This document shows positions 59,229 through 60,038 of a DNA stretch of 60,038 nucleotides, in pieces. The notes under the pieces are model-generated. The model was not told the origin of the DNA. It worked only from the letters and a program-made list of their open reading frames with translations, and did no database searches. Made by a program: the position numbers and the translations under genes. The stretch is from Chloroflexota bacterium (GTDB lineage Bacteria > Chloroflexota > Anaerolineae > UBA4142). The stretch covers positions 1 through 60,038 of the forward strand of contig JACQYF010000008.1 of assembly GCA_016208315.1 (NCBI GenBank), given 5' to 3'. Every line of letters starts with the position of its first letter. Position 1 is the first letter of the stretch.

Positions 59229-60038
59229 CTACTTCCTCAGCTTGCCCACCACATCCGCCACCGCATTCACCGCGTAATCCACATCCGCTTCCGTGTTCTC
59301 TCGCCCCAGCGTGAGCCGCAGCGCGCCGCGCGCCACGTCCGGCGCGTAGCCCATGGCCGCGAGTACGTGCGACGGCTCCGCCGAACCGGCCGTACACGCG
59401 CTGCCGGTGGACGCGGCCACGCCCGCGAGATCCAGCCCGAGCACCATCTCGTCGCCGACCGCGCCGGGGATGACGAAACTGGCGTGGCCCGGCAAGCGAT
59501 TCTTGGGATCGCCGGTCAGTTCCGCGCCCGCGACTCGCTCCAGGATGCCTTCCGCTAATCTCTCGCGCAAGGCGCTCAAGCGCGCGTTTTCTTGTTCGCG
59601 ATGGTCTTGCGCGATCTTGAGTGCGGTCGCCATACCGACGATGTACGGGACATTCTCGGTTCCCGCGCGGCGGCCGCGTTCTTGGCTGCCGCCCGTCTGC
59701 ATAGCCATCAGGGGCGTCCCCGCGCGCACGTACAACGCGCCGACGCCCTTGGGCCCGTGGAACTTGTGCGCGCCAAGCGACATCAAATCCACACCCAGCG
59801 TATTCACGTCGAGTTCGAGATACCCGCCCGCCTGCACCGCATCCGTATGGAAAATGATTTCGTGTCCTTTCGCGGCGGACGAACTTCGTCCGATTTCGCG
59901 CCCTTTCGCGATCTTGGCGATTTCGGCCAGCGGTTCGATGGTGCCGACCTCGTTGTTGGCGTACATGACGCTGATGAGGACCGTACGCGGCGTGATCGCG
60001 CGGGCAATGTCGTCGGGATTGACCACGCCATGCCGGTC
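59229..60038 (-). CDS. Cysteine desulfurase (NifS/IscS-like), 5' end outside window
   Basis: C-terminal 270 residues of a PLP enzyme that takes sulfur from cysteine for Fe-S clusters and tRNA thiolation. SLGAHKFHGPKGVGALYVR holds the PLP-binding Lys, and GSACTAGSAEPSHVL the catalytic Cys loop. The frame continues beyond base 60038. Between EIAKIAK and IIFHTDAVQ there are about 15 extra residues (GREIGRSSSAAKGHE) encoded by a CGAAAGG/CGGACGAAC repeat; relatives have a short loop here. Near mnmA, which would use its sulfur. Confidence 0.93.
   Translation of the reverse strand, partial: DRHGVVNPDDIARAITPRTVLISVMYANNEVGTIEPLAEIAKIAKGREIGRSSSAAKGHEIIFHTDAVQAGGYLELDVNTLGVDLMSLGAHKFHGPKGVGALYVRAGTPLMAMQTGGSQERGRRAGTENVPYIVGMATALKIAQDHREQENARLSALRERLAEGILERVAGAELTGDPKNRLPGHASFVIPGAVGDEMVLGLDLAGVAASTGSACTAGSAEPSHVLAAMGYAPDVARGALRLTLGRENTEADVDYAVNAVADVVGKLRK
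59860..59911. repeat. In-frame repeat in the cysteine desulfurase gene
   Basis: Contains a perfect 8-bp hairpin CGGACGAA/TTCGTCCG (59876-59892) between CGCGAAAGG units. Shares 17 bases with 30405-30450 and 16 bases with 42181-42220. Translated GREIGRSSSAAKGHE. Confidence 0.85.

Overview
The window looks like a chromosomal segment of a Chloroflexota bacterium, probably Anaerolineae-like. I infer this from gene style, not from a search: high GC, secreted or membrane proteins with long Pro/Thr 'PTPTP' linkers, a 'YLPII' motif in an exported protein, an acyl-CoA dehydrogenase/Etf operon, and very repeat-rich gene borders. Both window ends cut a gene: UDP-glucose dehydrogenase on the left and a cysteine desulfurase on the right.

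Layout. 1-4.9 kb: UDP-glucose dehydrogenase (partial), an antitoxin with a deleted VapC toxin, holo-ACP synthase, a membrane protein, an MBL hydrolase and an intact AbrB/VapC pair. 4.9-9.5 kb: a three-gene operon, MgtE channel > soluble MgtE-like sensor > Nramp-like transporter, behind a recognisable M-box magnesium riboswitch with its own promoter and terminator. 9.6-14.3 kb: an ACT-domain/AhpD-like/enoyl-ACP-reductase operon and a probable restriction-modification pair. 14.4-21.7 kb: acyl-CoA dehydrogenase with EtfAB, an alcohol dehydrogenase, a frameshifted MaoC, enolase, HicB with a deleted HicA. 21.7-23.4 kb: an AmmeMemoRadiSam-type radical SAM gene split by a mini-intein, which itself carries a palindromic repeat. 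23.4-30.4 kb: a PQQ-type sugar dehydrogenase, NurA, a PDZ protein, hemerythrin, FabF and FabH. 30.4-37 kb: a single-chain type IIG restriction-modification enzyme, a decayed DUF4160/DUF2442 pair, a phosphatase and a GH172-like protein. 37.2-47.7 kb: two selenoproteins (a C_GCAxxG family protein and formate dehydrogenase) read through in-frame UGA, a 6S RNA, and a nuoEF-sdhCDAB operon. 48-60 kb: cold-shock protein with a structured leader, slipin/NfeD, TPR protein, WecA-like transferase, membrane protease, TpiA, small membrane proteins, MnmA, Fic, DUF4926 and the desulfurase.

How parts work together. The Mg operon joins a sensing RNA, a gated channel and an Nramp-like protein that lacks the usual transition-metal motifs. 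Formate dehydrogenase has a NuoG-like N-terminus and could pair with the NuoE/NuoF proteins encoded 5 kb away; NuoEF are cotranscribed with succinate dehydrogenase. AcpS, FabF, FabH and the FabL-like reductase cover parts of fatty-acid synthesis.

The most unusual layer is repeat DNA. About seventeen gene borders carry short self-similar tandem units, many folded into hairpins; a second set of hairpins closes with AGACC/GGTCT at gene ends; and several palindromic elements lie in frame inside coding genes (type IIG enzyme twice, MnmA, formate dehydrogenase, the desulfurase and the intein). Separately, three toxin-antitoxin-like loci keep one partner intact while the other is broken.
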